Notes: generated by a model not told the origin, from the letters alone. A DNA stretch of 64,000 nucleotides from Ashinkailepas kermadecensis (GCA_034440615.1 JAOTOM010005110.1:536001-600000), one strand, 5' to 3'. Counted from the first letter of the stretch, positions 1 through 11,350 are shown. Translations and numbers: made by a program.

Positions 1-665
1 CTATCGGACATGGGTGATCGTCTAACATCGGCTGAAAGGAGTCATTGACGTAATTGCTATGATCATAGCAGTCAATTATATAACATAAAACAAATACACT
101 TTGACTGAACCAATAACGTTGTAACGAAAATTGTCTTGGAAACTCCATCAGACCAGGAGGCATACTATTAGACATTCTGCTTCAAACTAATACAAGCCAA
201 CTACGGATGCCATGCAGCCAGGTCACGGCAATTATTCCGTAAGTGCAGGGTTCAGACAACACGACGAAACACAGCGGGTTAACAGCCATCCGTCACCTGA
301 TTATGGCATCACCCAGTCCCCATTAAGACCACCGTGGGCCCACCGGTGCAAAAAAACAACGGCAAAGTACAACGACACATAACATTACACCATAGCAGAC
401 GGAAATGAGGAGAGGTTTTCAATTCCACTATCTACACCACACCGGAAGGGCTCAGACTTGAGCGGAAATGAGCTCAAGTCGCTTATCCTCAACAGTCCGT
501 CATCAGCACACGTCAGTGGTAAAACACAGCTGAGACTAAACAGCGCCAGTGAAAACAGCGCTGTTCGTTGGAGGGAGCGTGAGCGACAGCAGCCATCATA
601 ACAAGCCGACTGTGTACGGCATTGTTGTGAAGGCTGAGCCTTTCCGATGCAGGAGTGTGGCAGCC
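1..665. other. Unique sequence, no gene recognised
   Basis: Non-repetitive, moderately AT-rich DNA. Short open frames exist on both strands but none shows a recognisable domain or a composition different from its surroundings. I see no RNA gene or repeat. Confidence 0.5.
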
Positions 666-859
666 AACACAGCCTTCGGTTGGTTGGTTGGTTATTGGTT
701 TTACGACACGTCGACCATTGAGTCATATAGCGTCGCCAATCTCTCACGCCGATTGGTCGCGGGCGAAGAGTAGCGACAGGTGAGATTCGAACCCACAACC
801 TTTCGATTGCGAGACGAGCATCTTACCCCCAGACCACTCGTCCCCCAACACAGCCTTCG
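666..859 (-). mobile_element. tRNA-derived SINE (copy A) with target-site duplication
   Basis: The SINE occupies about 679-846 on the minus strand. Its head carries pol III promoter-like boxes: a box B match GGTTCGAATCTC (plus-strand 782-793) and a box A-like TGGTCTGGGGGTAAGATG (about 822-839). The tail ends in AACCAATAACCAACC-type repeats next to position 680. A perfect direct repeat AACACAGCCTTCG (13 bp, 15 bp if flanking CC is counted) lies at 666-678 and 847-859, which is the expected target-site duplication of LINE-mediated retroposition. Two more copies lie at 2152-2313 and 3643-3811. It is a non-autonomous element, not a working tRNA: the body continues far past the tRNA-like head, with no mature tRNA end. 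Confidence 0.85.
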
Positions 860-1555
860 TTCGTGAACGTGGCAGATGGCGCACTTCACGGACGTGTTGA
901 CCGCCGGCTATCGTCCTGTGCGCCGGAGCAGGCCGACTGGTGTCGATCCGAGCACGATCTGGCCCGCGCATCGGCCGTGTCTCAAGGTCATCTACCCGGG
1001 CCGTGGTGGTACAAGGTGACTGCTGCCGACCCCACCTGTCCCCGCGCGACTTCCGGCGACGCGGCCCAGTCGTGCGTGGGGTGGGGGGGGGAGGGGAGGG
1101 GCAGGGAGTGGCGCTCAGTCGGACTTTAGTACGGAGGCGAGTGACACGAGTGACAGGAGTGACACGAGTGTTCGAATGAGGCGGAGAGGGCAGAATGCAA
1201 CAGAGCCCTGAGCCGGTACTCTCTCGACTCTCGACAGGATGGACACCGGAGCGCGAGACGGTGAAACAGTTGAACGTTCTGCAGACGACGGTGCGGTGTG
1301 GGCGAGAAAGCGGCAAGAGGATGCTGAGGCGACACCTAGACCGTGATAGAATGGCCGGCGACCGCGCGGCTGTGCCTCGGCGGCCCGGTGGATAGGTCAG
1401 AAAGTTGTACAGATTTGCTGAGGTTTGAGTGTTTCAGGCAGACCAGGTGGGGGCTTAACTGAATATCTGATTACGCTCGGCACAGGCGGACTCTTGGATA
1501 AACTCTGGGGGGGGTGCTACGGCTAGACTGCTGTGAATACCCAGCATGTTCAGGA
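860..1555. other. GC-rich unique DNA with a small GTGACAC-type repeat
   Basis: GC- and CpG-rich sequence without a recognisable gene. At about 1138-1170 a 9-10 bp unit of GAGTGACAC type is repeated, a small version of the CGTCAC arrays at 18.4, 20.1 and 36.2 kb read on the other strand. Confidence 0.45.
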
Positions 1556-1810
1556 TGGAACGGATGGCGTCACGTTTAGGTCAGACTGGGAGGGTATGGG
1601 CCGGGGGAGACAGCAGATGGAGGGGACACGTCTAGGTCAGGCTTCGTGGGTTGTAGGTGCCCGCTGGAGACTCAGCAGAGGGAGGGAACACGTCTAGGTA
1701 GGACCGGGCGAGTACGGGTGCCGGCTGGGGACTCAGCAAATGGAGGGGACACGTCTAGGTCGGGCTGGGTGGGTGCAGGTGCTGGCTGGAGACACAGCAG
1801 AGCGAGGGGT
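1556..1810 (+). repeat. Diverged minisatellite, ~60-bp unit, about 4 copies
   Basis: Four imperfect copies share the core GGGACACGTCTAGGTCGG followed by a G-rich stretch and GGAGACWCAGCAG. Copies start near 1556, 1618, 1680 and 1740. Point differences and small indels between copies indicate an old array. Frames open across it are by-products. Confidence 0.75.
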
Positions 1811-2141
1811 GAGAGGCCGACACGGACGGATGACTACCGCTGCCCGGCGGACATCAGACAACAGGGAAGGAGGGGGAACAGGTGGCAGCCCAGCAGGGAC
1901 GCCGGGTGGCCGGTCTGCCGCTTCCGGTGGGGTCAGACGTCACGTCGTCGTCGTCACGGCTGTCGGTGCTGGCGGAACGCACAGGTGGCGCTGAGGAACG
2001 CCGCCGGCCGTGACGCGCTGGACGCCGCCGGAGTGACGTCGGAGTGACGGTACGGAAATCAGAGGCGGCTCGGCGCCGCGCATCTCAAACAGCTTGGCCA
2101 AGTTGGCGAACTTCAGAATGCGACAGGAATCGAAGCCGTCA
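1811..2141. other. GC-rich unique DNA
   Basis: No recognisable gene or repeat; the open frames reflect high GC content. Confidence 0.4.
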
Positions 2142-2325
2142 CACAGCGTGTGGTTGGTTATTGGTTTTTACGACACGTCGACCGTTAAGCCATGTAGCTT
2201 CGCCAATCTCTCACGCCGATTGGTGGCGGGCGAATAGTAGCGACAAGTGAAACTCGAACCCACAATCTTTCGATTGTGGGACGGGCAACTTACCCCTAGA
2301 CTTCTCGTCCCTCGCACAGCATGTG
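2142..2325 (-). mobile_element. tRNA-derived SINE (copy B)
   Basis: About 2152-2313 aligns along its full length with the SINE at 679-846, again on the minus strand, with box B-like GGTTCGAGTTTC and the AACCAATAACCA tail. It carries more substitutions than copy A. An imperfect direct repeat CACAGCGTGTG / CACAGCATGTG (2142-2152 and 2315-2325, 10 of 11 identical) probably represents its target-site duplication. Confidence 0.8.
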
Positions 2326-2764
2326 CCGGTAGCTGTGCCACACATTGCTACAGACACCGGCAGATGCTGGCGATCAATTCCGCTGAGCGCGAGGCAGGAG
2401 CAAATGACATCAACTGGTTTTGGCGAGTCAAGGTTGTGGCGACTCCAAGGAGAAATGTTGCCCTCCAACGATGGCCAGCGAACCCAGGTCCTCGACGGCA
2501 ACCGCAAAAAGGCCCCAAATCAGCGCACGTCATCCGCGTGAGCCGCAGCCTGATGAAGCGCCGTCGAGGGTTCCGCACCTGTCCAGCCCAGTAGCGTTAC
2601 AGCCGGCCCAACGTACCCGCGCCGGATCTGATCGCCGGCTGCGGACGTGTAATCAGTGACGATCGACCTCCACCTTCCCAGCTATCCGTGCAGCGGTAGG
2701 CCGAGCCGGCCGAGCGGGCCGCCGGCGATGGACCAGTTCCAGCTGCTGCGGACATGTGCAGGGA
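2326..2764. other. Unique sequence, no gene recognised
   Basis: Mixed-composition DNA. Overlapping open frames on both strands have no recognisable domain. Confidence 0.4.
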
Positions 2765-3395
2765 GCTGTACAGCTGAGCGGCCGGCGAGTCAAAGATGCA
2801 CGGCTGAGCAGCAGGTGAGTCAAAGATGCACGGCTAAGCGGTAGGCGAGTCAAAGCTGCACAATTGAGTGGTAGGCGAGTCCAAGCTGCACACGGAAGGC
2901 AAGTCAAAGCTGCAGAATTGAGCGGTAGACGAGTGAAAGCCGCACAGCTCAGCGGTGGGCGAGTCCAACTGTGTGTGCAGCTCAGCGACGGGCGAGTCCA
3001 TGCTGTGTGCGCAGCTCAACGGCGGGCGAGTCCAACTGTGTGTGTGCAGCTCAGCGACGGGCGAGTCCAAGCTGTGTGTGCAGCTCAGCGGCGGGCGAGT
3101 CAGCGTGTGCGCAGGGCGGGCGAGTCCAAGCTGTGTGTGCAGCTCAGCGGCGGGCGAGTCCAAGCTGTGCAGCTCAACGCGGGCAGTAGCTGTGTCAGCG
3201 GCGGGCGAGTCCAAGCTGTGTGTGCAGCTCAGCGACGGGCGAGTCCAAGCTGTGTGTGCAGCTCAGCGGCGGGCGAGTCCAAGCTGTGTGTGCAGCTCAG
3301 CGGCGGGCGAGTCCAAGCTGTGTGTGCAGCTCAGCGACGGGCCAGTCCAAGCTGTGTGTGCAGCTCAGCGGCGGGCCAGTCCAAGCTGTCCACCC
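2765..3395 (+). repeat. Minisatellite, 30-bp then 34-bp units, about 19 copies
   Basis: The left part has a 30-bp unit built on GGCGAGTCAAAGCTGCAC. From about 2950 the unit lengthens to 34 bp by gaining GTGTGTGC (core GCAGCTCAGCGGCGGGCGAG). Copies in the 34-bp section are nearly identical, so it is younger than the 30-bp section. Because 34 is not a multiple of three, each frame cycles through three peptides, giving several overlapping repetitive open frames that I do not regard as genes. Confidence 0.85.
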
Positions 3396-3642
3396 GAACA
3401 GATCACGCTACGCCGCCAGACCGCAATGCGCTATCGCGTGAGAGCTCGCGTGCGAGCTCGCGAGAATCGCGGATTAGTGCAGTTCTGACGGTGAGGGTGG
3501 CATGAGAGGAGCGTTTTGCCACACGAGTGACCTTGCACACGGGCGAGAAGCGCTGGCGTGTGAGTGTGACACGAAACGTCAAGTGGTCGCCGCAGCTGGG
3601 GCGCTCTAGTCGAAATGGCAGTCTCCAGAATTCTGCAACCCT
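3396..3642. other. Unique spacer
   Basis: Short unique segment between the minisatellite and the third SINE copy; no gene or repeat recognised. Confidence 0.4.
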
Positions 3643-3811
3643 GGTTGGTTATTGGTTTTACGACACGTCGACCGTTGAGTCATATAGCGTCGCCAATCTC
3701 TCACGCCGATTGGTCGCGGGCGAAGAGTAGCGACAGGTGAGATTCGAACCCACAATCTTTCACAATTACGATTGTGAGACGAGCATCTTACCCCTAGACC
3801 ACTCGTCCCCT
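3643..3811 (-). mobile_element. tRNA-derived SINE (copy C)
   Basis: Full-length relative of the SINEs at 679 and 2152, minus strand. It has the same tail and box B-like GGTTCGAATCTC and a box A-like TGGTCTAGGGGTAAGATG. A small insertion (CACAATTA-like) lies in the anticodon-arm region near 3760-3768. No clear target-site duplication is visible. Confidence 0.8.
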
Positions 3812-4659
3812 GTTTATCAGCATATTTCCACGGTGTATTGAGCTCATATTATATGAATGCTATGTCCTGATTTCCAAAGAAACTACCTACTCCACTGTGT
3901 CTTCATGGCCAGTCGCATCAGCATCACATGCGTGAAGGAGGGCACTGAATACAGTGCCCATGAGCACCTGTTGCAAGCATGATTTCCCATTTATAAGCAT
4001 GACATAACGACATCGATCGCCCTCCATCCATCTCAATCCCCCCCTCCCCCCTCCCCCTTCTACTACACAGTTTGAAAACAAAATAAAATTATTTGACCTA
4101 AAAGGGTATCCACGATATGTTTAAATACATTCAGCGGGGGACTACATCACCAGGCAGCACAGAGGAAGACTTCCACAAATTATTGGTGCTGCCCAGCCAA
4201 ATTTTGAGCTCATTCTTTCCATGCAACACAATAGGCCTGATGATGAATTTAGAAAGTATTGGTGTTGCATTAGCAACACCGAAAGTACACAACGCGGCAC
4301 CTCTGCCCGGTAGCCTATTTCATTGACCAACTACGCCTTGACTGAAAACATGTTGGCGTTTAACCGTCCTACACCTCACATTATCCAACCCTTTTACCAT
4401 GGGTGTCACTTTCTGGAATTTATTGGGGAAAAATGTATCCTTCGATGGCATTTTACTCCAGAGTAAAATTCCATCTAAATAGCCATCGGCTGGGAAAAAA
4501 AACTCATTGAGGGAGGTGGGGTGTACTCTAGCGTTCTGGAAGGGCGTCTCTATATGCTCAATGGTTAAGCTTCGGTCTGGTTGGGGGTGCTAAATCAATT
4601 ATTGGGGGAGGAATTAACAATTGGGGATCACTCCCCCCCCCCCCACCTCCTTAGCACAT
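3812..4659. other. AT-rich unique DNA with a small palindrome
   Basis: No gene recognised. A perfect 9-bp inverted repeat (ATTTTACTC / GAGTAAAAT, 2-nt spacer) lies at 4450-4469, and a C-run at about 4628-4641. This may be the decayed body of an unidentified element; I could not define ends. Confidence 0.4.
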
Positions 4660-6410
4660 ACAAAATGATGCCCCTACCTTACTATCTCACACATCTAACT
4701 CATATCACCCCTTAATCTCCTATACTTCAGTGAGTACATGTCCAATGACATAAGCCTCTCCCAGCATCTAAGTTGTCTAGTCCACTGAGCCTAGTATATT
4801 TGCGCTGCAATCTTCTAGCATACCTAGATCCCTTTCTAAGAAAAGGTTCCATGCGTGTACACAATATTCGAAGTGTGGTCGCATGTAGGTAAAGCACATT
4901 TGTTTAACTTACTTCCTTTTGCCAGTGATCAGCTCACTTGTGTAGATCCTCGACGCCTAGTATAGCTGAATATGGCCAGGCTGATCGCTACTGTTAGCCA
5001 TTCCTCTGCTATTGTTAGCCAACTCGATGTCGTCAGCAAACTAAACACCCCATCTATCAGTCCTCCCTTACGGTCGTTCATAAAGATGATGAAGAGAACT
5101 GGTCATGGAACAAACCTGTGGCACCCTATTTAGAACATCCTCACGTTCAGATTTACATCCATTTAATGCCACCCCGTTTCCTTTCCCTTAGCGATGCTTC
5201 AATCCAGTCTTCAGCTTACCCATCAGTCACTTGCTACTCCAGCTGACGAATTAGACGCTTGTTCGGAATTTGATCAAACGCTTGGCTACAGCATAATTAC
5301 ACTACATCTATCCTCCTTCCATTGTGAACTTCTCTAGCTACATATTCCATGAATACCAGGTTATTTAAGCAAAATCTTCCAGATATAAATCCAGTTTGAG
5401 AAATGTTCTGCACCTGGTTCTCCACAGCTTCCATAGTATTGTAAGATCTTCTAACTTGTCCCCTGTCATAGCATAACCTTCAGTGTTTTCACATGTACTT
5501 AGTTCTCCTTAGTAGAACTTATGAAAGTTGCTTGCTTAGGGACTTTACTATATTACAGTCCTATTTTGACCCAGTATTTCAGAATCTACCTCCAGTGATT
5601 CCACACTACATTTTTGATATTCCTGCCTTTAGAAGCTAAAGAACCTTTTTATGATTTCCCGCTGAACGGTCATCAGATAATTTAATTGCAGCCAGTCTTT
5701 TAGATGCCTTAACCTCACCTAACCTTGTTTGTATCAATCCTATATTTCCCCAGGTTAGCCTCAGGGTACGGTCTTTTCGTTTTTGAAATGCCTGCTTCTT
5801 TGACACCAGCACTTCTTTTCCTTCCCCTGTCAGCCGCGAAAGGCGTCTAACCTGGTTCGTTCTGATGTGTCTGTTGGGAATGAACCTAGCCTGACGTTGA
5901 AACAGTTTATTTTTTAGGACTTCCCGCATTTGATATGCATGAAACCTGACAATAACTCTTCCCATTGAATTATACCCAGAAAGATCTTGGACTGATCATA
6001 ATTCCCTTGAATACAATGTCGAACAATGTGCCCTATTGTTTCCGACACTTCCAGCATATAAGGAAAACTGTATAATGATGATCATTATCTCATGTCACTC
6101 GTATCTTTACATTCTGTCAAAATTTCCCTCATTTGTACCAGAAGTACTAGATCTAACATTTCGCTTCCATTTGTAGGTTCACATATCATTTCAACAAGAC
6201 ATTTCCCCAAATGAGCAATGAAACCTCTTCCTGATTTTGTTAAACTTCTAGTCTTGTCCCTCAATCCCGCTATGTTGAAGTCTCCCAACGATCGACTCTT
6301 CTCACACTCCGATTTATCTCTTCCCGCATCAACTTGTCAAATTATTGATCTCAATCTTGGTCTGTTCGCCTATGGTATGCCGCAATCCTAAATGTGTGCT
6401 CCCTACTTGT
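4660..6410 (-). mobile_element. Decayed CR1-like LINE (copy 1): endonuclease and reverse transcriptase remnant
   Basis: Reading the minus strand from about 6410 down, conceptual frames give an APE-type endonuclease segment with the LGDFN motif (codons from 6288) followed by EPTNGSEMLDLVL (6085-6288). Next come a linker, an RT segment with QTGFISGR near 5390, FDQIP near 5275, FADDIEL near 5040, and a C-terminal part with YMRPHFEYCVHAW near 4880. Order and wording match the better preserved copy at 24.1-26.3 kb. Many stops and frameshifts are present. Two internal deletions are inferred from that copy: about 0.3 kb at ~5402 (between the linker and the QTGF block) and about 0.25 kb near 4905 (between the DD motif and the YMRPH block). 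The catalytic FADD is preserved, but the copy cannot encode a full enzyme. Boundaries are approximate. The family name rests on motif memory only. Confidence 0.8.
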
Positions 6411-7457
6411 CTTGCATACGGTAAAGCTCGCCGGGAGAGGGGATAAAGGTATAAGTACCTAGCCCCCTCCCTCCAGCCTATTCAGACAATTCATCACACA
6501 CACATTAAATTAACGCATGGGTGGAGGTTTCGGTGAAGCAGGTGGCGTACAGACACTGCCAATTTTCACAGCACCGCCTGTAGAGGTAAATGCGAAATCT
6601 GGTATTGACTTAGCTTTGCAAAACGTTACCACACCAGTGAGACGTCGACATTGCTGAAGGAACACCTGCTTGGCATGCATATAACGTCTGGAAGGCTTCA
6701 CTGGTTAATTTTATTTAATTGGTTCACACTGAAAAGCTACGCAAGTCGGTACGTCATGCAACAGATACAAGACAAGCTGAATACTGTCCTTCCACGTGAT
6801 GGCTGTTACACTTTGTGTTTTCACGCTACGGGTACCATCCAGACCATTGCACCGCTGTCCGCTTCCGGCAACCAGAGAGCGTACTCACCAGCTCAGCTTC
6901 CCCGTGTAAATCCAGCGAACCGACGCGCACCCACCGACCACGCTCTCGTCCGCACATCTGCGGCTCTGTCTCGCGCTCTGTGCGTTCCGTGACGCCAGCC
7001 AGCCAGCCGCCAATCACCGGGCCAGAATCGGTGACGTCAGCGGGAGCCTCCTCCGCTGCGGGCCCTCGGCTGCATCGGGCTGGCAACTACACGGGGCGAG
7101 GGGAGGGAACGGTCGGGGATCGCTCCGCCAGGGACGGACCCAGAAATCCGAGTTGGGAGGGACAGGGAGCGGTTTGGAGGGGAGAATCTTCCAAAAGTTC
7201 CTCGACTTTTGGAAGGCTTCTCGGATTTGGATGGATCGCGTGGATCAGTCCGATCGTGTTTTAAGCCAATATTTTCGCAATACCTTGCGCCTAGATTCCA
7301 GAAAATCTGTGCTTCGCGCTATCTATCCCCAAAACATCCGCAGGTTGGGGGAGGAAATCGCTTTTTCTGCCGCGACATACATCTGCCAGTGCAATCAACT
7401 ATCTCTGCTTTCGGCCCTGACCGTTGACGACGCCCCAAATGGCGCAGTCGGCGGACG
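6411..7457. other. Unique sequence, no gene recognised
   Basis: AT-rich on the left, GC-rich around 6850-7200. Open frames of up to about 150 codons lack recognisable domains and overlap frames on the other strand. Confidence 0.4.
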
Positions 7458-7700
7458 GCGGAGCTGTCAGTGTGCCAGTGACTGAGGCTGACAGGGGCCG
7501 GCCCCACTCTGTGACTGAGGCTGACAGGGGCCGGCCCCACTCTGTGACGAGACCGGCGGACCTGTCAGTGTGCCTGTGACTGAGGCTGACAGGGGTCGGC
7601 CCCACTCTGTGACGAGACCGGCGGAGCTGTCAGTGTGCCATTGACTGAGGCTGACAGGGCCGGCCCCACTCGGTAACGAGACCGGTGGACGGCGGAGACC
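7458..7700 (+). repeat. Minisatellite with GACTGAGGCTGACAGGGGCC unit
   Basis: Four copies of a module beginning GACTGAGGCTGACAGG and ending CCCCACTCTGTGACGAG, alternating with a CGGCGGAGCTGTCAGTGTGCC spacer. The full period is about 70 bp, with one contracted copy of about 36 bp. Confidence 0.75.
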
Positions 7701-7794
7701 AGTGACCGATAAATGGCGGAGTTAACCCCCTCGTGAACGTCTGACGGCGAGACACTGGCTCACGTCAGGCCCATTGTCAAGGTAACAGCGGATT
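7701..7794. other. Unique spacer between arrays
   Basis: No feature recognised. Confidence 0.4.
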
Positions 7795-8935
7795 TGTGCC
7801 AGGTAAATATGGGGAGGTGGGAGGTGTGGCGGAGTTCAGTGAGGATCGCTATAATATGGGAAAGCGGGAGGTGCGGCGAAGTTCAGTGAGGCTGGCTGTA
7901 ATATGAGGAGGTGGGAGGTGTGGCGAAGTACAGTGAGGATCGCTATAATATGGGAAAGAGGGAGGTGCGGCGTAGTTCAGTGAGACTGGCTATAATGTGA
8001 GGAGGCTGGAGGTGCGGCGAAGTTCAGTGAGGCTGGCTGTAATATGAGGAGGTGGGAGGTGTGGAGTTCAGTGAGGCTGGCTATAATGTGAGGAGGCGGG
8101 AGGTGTGGCGGAGTTAAGTGGGGCTGGCTATAACATGAGGAGGTGGGAGGTGTGGCGGAGTTCAGTGAGGCTGGCTATAATATGAGGGAGTGGCAGTTGT
8201 GGCGGAGTTCAGTGAGGATCGCTATAATATGGGAAGGCTGGAGGTGCGGCGAAGTTCAGTGAGGCTAGCTGTAATATGAGGAGGTGGGAGGTGTGGCGAA
8301 GTTCAGTGAGACTGGCTATAATGTGAGGAGGTGGGAGGTGTGGCGGAGTTCAGTGAGGCTGGCTATAATATGGGGAGGTGGGAGGTGTGGCGGAGTTCAG
8401 TGAGATTGGCTATAATATGGGGAGGTGGGAGGTGTGGCGGAGTTCAGTGAGGCTGGCTATAATATGGGGAGGTGGGAGGTGTGGCGGAGTTCAGTGAGGA
8501 TCGCTATAATATGGGAAGGCTGGAGGTGCGGCGAAGTTCAGTGAGGCTAGCTGTAATATGAGGAGGTGGGAGGTGTGGCGAAGTTCAGTGAGACTGGCTA
8601 TAATGTGAGGAGGTGGGAGGTGTGGCGGAGTTCAGTGAGGCTGGCTATAATATGGGGAGGTGGGAGGTGTGGCGGAGTTCAGTGAGATTGGCTATAATAT
8701 GGGGAGGTGGGAGGTGTGGCGGAGTTCAGTGAGGCTGGCTATAATATGGGGAGGTGGGAGGTGTGGCGGAGTTCAGTGAGATTGGCTATAATATGGGGAG
8801 GTGGGAGGTGCGGCGGAGTTCAGTGAGGCTGGCTATAATATGGGGAGGTGGGAGGTGTGGCGGAGTTCAGTGAGATAGGCTATAATATGAGGACGCGGGA
8901 GGTGCTGCTGAGTTCAGTCAGGCTAGCTGTCAGTT
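7795..8935 (+). repeat. 47-bp minisatellite, about 24 copies, with 282-bp higher-order repeat
   Basis: The unit reads approximately GGAGGTGTGGCGGAGTTCAG followed by TGAGGCTGGCTATAATATGGGGAGGTG; successive GGCGGAGTTCAG cores near 8343 and 8390 are 47 bp apart. Variant units (GAGGATCGC, GGCTAGCTG, GAGATTGGC) occur in the same order twice: the block 8214-8495 is repeated at 8496-8777, an offset of 282 bp, exactly six units. This indicates recent duplication of a six-unit block within an older array. The TATAAT in each unit is part of the repeat and not evidence of a promoter. Confidence 0.9.
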
Positions 8936-9015
8936 TGAGTCGTTCACAGACGACATCGTGCCCCCAAGCGCGACGGTTCACACAGTGGCGACACAGCCAC
9001 CTTGCGCCCCGCAAT
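8936..9015. other. Unique spacer
   Basis: Short segment between two arrays, nothing recognised. Confidence 0.4.
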
Positions 9016-9305
9016 GTCTTACATACATCGGTTCGGTTAGGTGCTGCCAAATGGACTGGCGCTGGGGGGGTCTTTTAACAAAAGTTGGGTTAGGTGGCGA
9101 AAAAAGGAGGACGCTGGCGGTGTGTCTCACATCGGTTCGGCTATTGGTGCTGTCATGGCAAATGACACCGACTGGCGCTGGCGGTGTCGTCTCACATCAG
9201 TTCGATTAGGTGCTGCCAAATGGACTGACGCTGGCGGTGTCGTCTCACATCGGTTCGGCTATTGGTGCTGTCGAATGGCAGCGCTGACGCTGGCGGTGTC
9301 GTCTG
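9016..9305 (+). repeat. Imperfect ~60-bp minisatellite, about 5 copies
   Basis: The unit contains CTCACATCGGTTCGGCTATT, GGTGCTGYC, and GACGCTGGCGGTGTCGTC. Copies differ by indels (GGTTAGGTGC versus GGCTATTGGTGC) and alternate partly, suggesting a two-unit higher-order pattern. Confidence 0.75.
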
Positions 9306-9413
9306 ACCTTCTCATTTGTGATAATAATTGGATGGTCGATATACTGGGCAGCAATACAAGCGTCAGGAGTGCGGTAATTTGCCGCAATCGGGCTAATTAG
9401 AAGTATCTGAACC
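9306..9413. other. Unique spacer
   Basis: No feature recognised. Confidence 0.4.
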
Positions 9414-9597
9414 CAGGGGCGCAGTCAGTATTTTCTTGAGGGGGTGGCCCAACCCCCTACCCCCTAAGAAAAGATACAGAGACCGATTTGGCGCGAAGCG
9501 CGCTACACATTTCTGGTTTGAGAAGAGTGAAAATCTCAAGATTTGTCATTTGATCTGATGTATTTTTGCTAATGGGACCCCCCCCCGCCCCGTATAC
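9414..9597 (+). mobile_element. Miniature repeat, family 2 (copy 1)
   Basis: Starts CAGGGGCGCAGTCAGTATTT and contains ACAGAGACCGATTTGGCGCG, then AAAATCTCAAGATTTGTC and TGATGTATTTTTG before TAATGGG and a C-run. The same ordered blocks occur at 26601-26765 and 48732-48925, so this is a dispersed element of about 175-190 bp. The 5' CAGGGGCG start resembles hAT-type termini, but I found no matching inverted 3' terminus here. Confidence 0.7.
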
Positions 9598-10480
9598 TGC
9601 AGCATTATTTGGACAGGTGCAGCCAGAGTTCATACGGATCGAGTTGAGATAGTTCAGCACAAATTATTGATATTGCTGAAGGCTCAGTCTCCTTCACAAT
9701 CTGCTTCCCACTCGCTGTCGTATGCAGACTTGGTGCATCATTTTCAAATGATTACGTTAAAGGTGCGCAGGGTGCAACACGACCTCATGTTCATCCGCAA
9801 TGTGTACACGATTGACTCGTCATTCTTAATAGCTTCATTCACTTTGTCTACGCCTGTGCGAGTCGGTCGTCAGCTGTCCCCTTCCACGTGTCCTATGCAC
9901 GGGTGGGTACCGTGAGGATGGCCTATTTATTTGTAAGAATGCCCGAGTGGAAACTGAGTATTTCAGAAAATACCCGTGCACTGATTTTTAATGACTGTAG
10001 ATTCCGAGCAAACGTGACTGAATATGTGTATACTCCGTAGTCTATTGATGTCTGCGATTTAGCATATGAAAACCGCGTGTACGTATGTATGCATATACTT
10101 CGTCCCATTAATATACTTCGTCTATTAGAAGAACTGCTCGATTGTCCGTCGACGATCGAACAACTAAATACAAAGACACAAATAGAATGCCTGCGCCAAA
10201 TATCGCCCGGACGATTTCGGCTGTGTTTTACCAGCGTAGTCATTTTGCAGACGAATGGATTTATCCAACGGAGAATTTGAGGAAAGGGGACGTGTCACTT
10301 AAGCTTTCGTGAAATGTGGCGGAAGACCCATGGCACTGCATGGAAAGGACTGACCTAAGAACCTTATCGTTCCCCACCTCTCCCCATCAGCCGATAATCT
10401 GTGGCGACGCCATCTAATTATCGCATCCATCGCCATTGAGTTGAGTCACTGAGTGGGCCGGCGCCCCGCATGCATCCCAG
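9598..10480. other. Unique sequence, no gene recognised
   Basis: AT-rich non-repetitive DNA; small open frames without recognisable domains. Confidence 0.4.
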
Positions 10481-10719
10481 CGCGTGAGCCGACGCTTCTG
10501 CGGCCTCCGCGGCGCCGCAGCCCCCCCCCCGTGGCGCGCGCGGATGGCGCGCATTCTCGCGGCCACGGCGCATCAGTGGCGCCTATTTGTAGCGACACGT
10601 TCCCGGAGCTTGGTTAATAAAACATTAGACTGCGGCCATCGCTCACGCCGACCGCGCCCGGCAGACATTAACTCCGCGGCGGCCGGACCTGCGAGGGGGC
10701 GCGCGGTCCTGGCAGCACG
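10481..10719. other. GC/CpG-rich segment
   Basis: CpG-dense stretch with GCGCGCG-type runs. It could be a CpG-island-like segment but no transcript feature is visible. Confidence 0.35.
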
Positions 10720-11350
10720 GCGGCTGGAAGTCCTGGTCAGGGAGCTACCCCACCGAGCGCTCAGCGAGACTTCTGGTGCCCGGCCGTGACCTCCTGGTCT
10801 GACGGACGCCTCTGGAATGTGGCTGGAGCCTCTGCAGTCTGGTCGGGAACCTCCGGTGTCTGGCTGGGATCTTCGCGGCCTGGCCGTGACGTCCTGAGTC
10901 TGACTGGCACCTCTGGAATGTGGCTGGAGCCTCTGCAGTCTGGTCGGGAACCTCCGGTGTCTGGTCGGGATCTCCGTGGTCTGGCCGTGACGTCCTGAGT
11001 CTGGCTGGCACCTCTGGAATGTGGCTGGAGCCTCTGCAGTCTGGTCGGGAACCTCCGGTGTCTGGCTGGGATCTCCGTGGTCTTGCTGAGATGTCGGAGT
11101 CTGGCCGAGACCTCCGGGGTCTGACTGGGACCATTGTGGTCTTGCTGAGATGTCGGAGTCTGGCTGGGACCTCGGGGATCTAACTGGGACCATTGTGGTC
11201 TGACTGGACCTTCGAGATCCGACTGGGACCACCGTGGTTTGGCTGGATCTTTGAGGTTTGATAGGGACTTTAGAGCCTGGCTAGGGTTTCCGGAAAATCG
11301 CTGGAACCTCTGACCTCTGGTGGTGGGCTCCGGTGACCTAACTGTGGCCT
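10720..11350 (+). repeat. ~20-bp minisatellite with 101-bp higher-order repeat
   Basis: The basic unit is about 20 bp (CTGGCTGGGACCTCCGGGGT-like). Five different sub-units form a 101-bp higher-order unit: CTCTGGAATGTGGCTGGAGC recurs at 10810, 10911 and 11012. Right of about 11110 the higher-order pattern breaks down into diverged 20-mers, including two copies of a CATTGTGGTCTTGCTGAGAT-like module. Confidence 0.85.

Noticed and set aside
679..846. tRNA gene on the minus strand
   Set aside because: The tRNA-like head with A and B boxes continues into a non-tRNA body and tail, recurs three times and has a target-site duplication, so it is a SINE.
7795..8935. TATAAT in every 47-bp unit, resembling promoter -10 boxes
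   Set aside because: Part of the repeat consensus in a eukaryotic sequence; no -35 partner, no downstream gene.
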